The position numbers were made by a program, and so were the translations under genes. The notes beneath the pieces are model-generated. The model had not been told where the DNA came from. It saw nothing but the letters and a program-made list of their open reading frames with translations, and ran no database searches. DNA of 64,000 nucleotides, taken from the NCBI GenBank assembly GCA_902363735.1, contig CABJBA010000002.1, positions 1 to 64,000 on the forward strand. Reading direction: 5' to 3'. How positions within the stretch are numbered: the first letter of the stretch is position 1; each line of letters starts with the position of its first letter. Shown here one piece after another: positions 63,150 through 64,000 of this stretch. This DNA comes from Clostridiaceae bacterium. GTDB taxonomy: Bacteria > Bacillota > Clostridia > Lachnospirales > Lachnospiraceae.

Positions 63150-63539
63150 ATGAGCCGGAGAACGAAAGAGATCAACAAAATAGTGGGAGTGGTTATCGCC
63201 ATTTCAAGCCGGCTCATTCTCCTTGCCCTGGTGGCGGTTCTGCTGTATGAGGGCTCTTCCAGGGGATATGCTTTTGGACACAATATATTTTATGCCTCTT
63301 CTGTAGAGGCGGCGCCGGGACGGGATAAGAACGTGACCGTAAGTGTTGGGATTTCTGCCTTTCAGGCTGCAAAGATATTAAAGGAAAACGGCCTCATTGA
63401 CAATGAATATTCCTTTGTTATACAGGCTGAATTTTTCGGATATAAGGTAAATCCCGGAACCTACACATTAAATACTTCCATGACTCCTAAGGAGATTCTT
63501 CAGATGATGAATGAGAAAAAAGAGGAAGAAAAGAAATGA
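63150..63539 (+). CDS. Short membrane protein resembling the N-terminus of MltG
   Basis: A 129-residue protein with an N-terminal transmembrane helix (about 15-38) and a small LysM-like domain (about 60-125). ISAFQAAKILKENGLIDNEY and NPGTYTLNTSMTPKEILQMM match the start of the endolytic transglycosylase MltG (YceG-like). The MltG catalytic domain, about 200 residues, is entirely missing. The stop is natural and a coupled gene follows, so this is a short relative, not an obvious truncation. ATG 63150 follows GGGGGAATG. It may regulate or bind the cell wall. Confidence 0.75.
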   Translation: MSRRTKEINKIVGVVIAISSRLILLALVAVLLYEGSSRGYAFGHNIFYASSVEAAPGRDKNVTVSVGISAFQAAKILKENGLIDNEYSFVIQAEFFGYKVNPGTYTLNTSMTPKEILQMMNEKKEEEKK

Positions 63540-64000
63540 TTGTAAACGACAGGATTACGGATTATATCCGTTCCTTAGAAAAGGACAGAAGTCCTCTTCT
63601 TGGGGAAATCGGAAAGGAAGCCAGACAGAAGGGGGTTCCGGTTATAAGAGAGGAAACAGCCTCTTTTTTGCAGGCCATGACAGCTTCTGTAAGGCCAAAA
63701 GATATTTTAGAGGTGGGGACTGCGGTGGGGTATTCGGCCCTTCTGATGGCAGCAGTGATGCCTTCTGACTGCCGTATTACCACCATAGAAAAATACGAAA
63801 AAAGGATTCCCGAAGCCAGAAAAAACTTTGAAAAGGCCGGGGAGACAGACCGGATTACCTTGTTAGAGGGCGATGCACAGGAGATATTAGAGGGGCTTGA
63901 CCGCCCCTTTGACCTTGTCTTTTTAGATGCAGCCAAGGGGCAGTATCTGGTCTGGCTTCCCAGGCTTTTAGAACTTATGAGGCCGGGCGGAATGCTGATT
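63536..64000 (+). CDS. O-methyltransferase, TrmR-like (partial, runs off the window)
   Basis: A SAM-dependent O-methyltransferase family 3 protein; 155 residues are visible before the window ends. Motif I is ILEVGTAVGYSALLMA (about 61-76), followed by ITTIEKYEKRIPEARKNF and the metal/SAM motif DLVFLDAAKGQYL (about 126-138). In Bacillus the homologue TrmR methylates ho5U34 in tRNA. Its ATG overlaps the previous stop (ATGA), so it is translationally coupled with the MltG-like gene. Peptidase U32 genes usually follow TrmR in clostridia but are beyond the window. Confidence 0.88.
   Translation, partial: MIVNDRITDYIRSLEKDRSPLLGEIGKEARQKGVPVIREETASFLQAMTASVRPKDILEVGTAVGYSALLMAAVMPSDCRITTIEKYEKRIPEARKNFEKAGETDRITLLEGDAQEILEGLDRPFDLVFLDAAKGQYLVWLPRLLELMRPGGMLI

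Overview
The window comes from a spore-forming, low-to-moderate GC Firmicute, most likely a Lachnospiraceae-type clostridium. The reasons are the spore protease gpr and spoIIP, a CIRCE-controlled hrcA-grpE-dnaK-dnaJ operon, RNase J, an ireB-ruvX-yrzB cluster, a DUF5688-like gene, and frequent AGGAGG ribosome sites with TTG/GTG starts. Species cannot be fixed from the sequence alone.

Bases 82-16226 are a 16.1-kb integrated mobile element sitting in the 3' end of a tRNA-Gly(GCC) gene. A 21-bp exact copy of the tRNA 3' end marks both ends. The left part is a minus-strand mobility module: tyrosine integrase, a CRESS-virus-like Rep (HUH endonuclease plus SF3 helicase), a hairpin whose loop carries the circovirus-type nonanucleotide TAGTATTAC, an FtsK/TcpA-like ATPase, a membrane protein, a small conserved protein, two XRE repressors with nearby palindromes, and one unknown gene. 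The right part is plus-strand, AT-rich cargo: two secreted proteins (WG-repeat-like and cell-wall-binding-like), a roughly 1181-residue STAND-type NTPase gene split by a complete IS66-family insertion with a perfect 8-bp target duplication, a small beta-flower-like protein, and a protein of eleven YTGPGGG repeats. The element looks like an integrative mobilizable element whose replication/transfer initiator and origin resemble those of eukaryotic CRESS DNA viruses.

Bases 16227-64000 are ordinary chromosome. Groups in order: cytidylate-kinase-like gene, L,D-transpeptidase, aminotransferase-vanZ-truA, a CDF transporter, an ECF sigma factor with an RsgI-like anti-sigma, two tandem tRNA-Gln genes each with its own promoter, acyl-ACP thioesterase, S1-domain protein and methyltransferase, an MsmK-type ATPase and a CdaR/PucR-type regulator, ftsE-ftsX-ctp, threonine aldolase (minus), uvrB, feoA-feoB, a split threonine/serine exporter, DUF5688 (minus), rpsT (minus, TTG start), gpr, spoIIP, lepA-hemW, two 3D-domain proteins (minus), the heat-shock operon, tauE, prmA-rsmE-cysteine desulfurase-thiI, an HPr-like protein lacking the active histidine (minus), mtaB, ireB, ruvX, yrzB, rnj, an MltG-like fragment, and a TrmR-like methyltransferase running off the window.

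The items most worth following up are the CRESS-type origin and Rep in the element, the IS66-broken STAND gene, the beta-flower/GPGGG gene pair, and two chromosomal copies of a structured repeat (29157 and 47906) whose stems differ completely in sequence yet keep the same pairing geometry.
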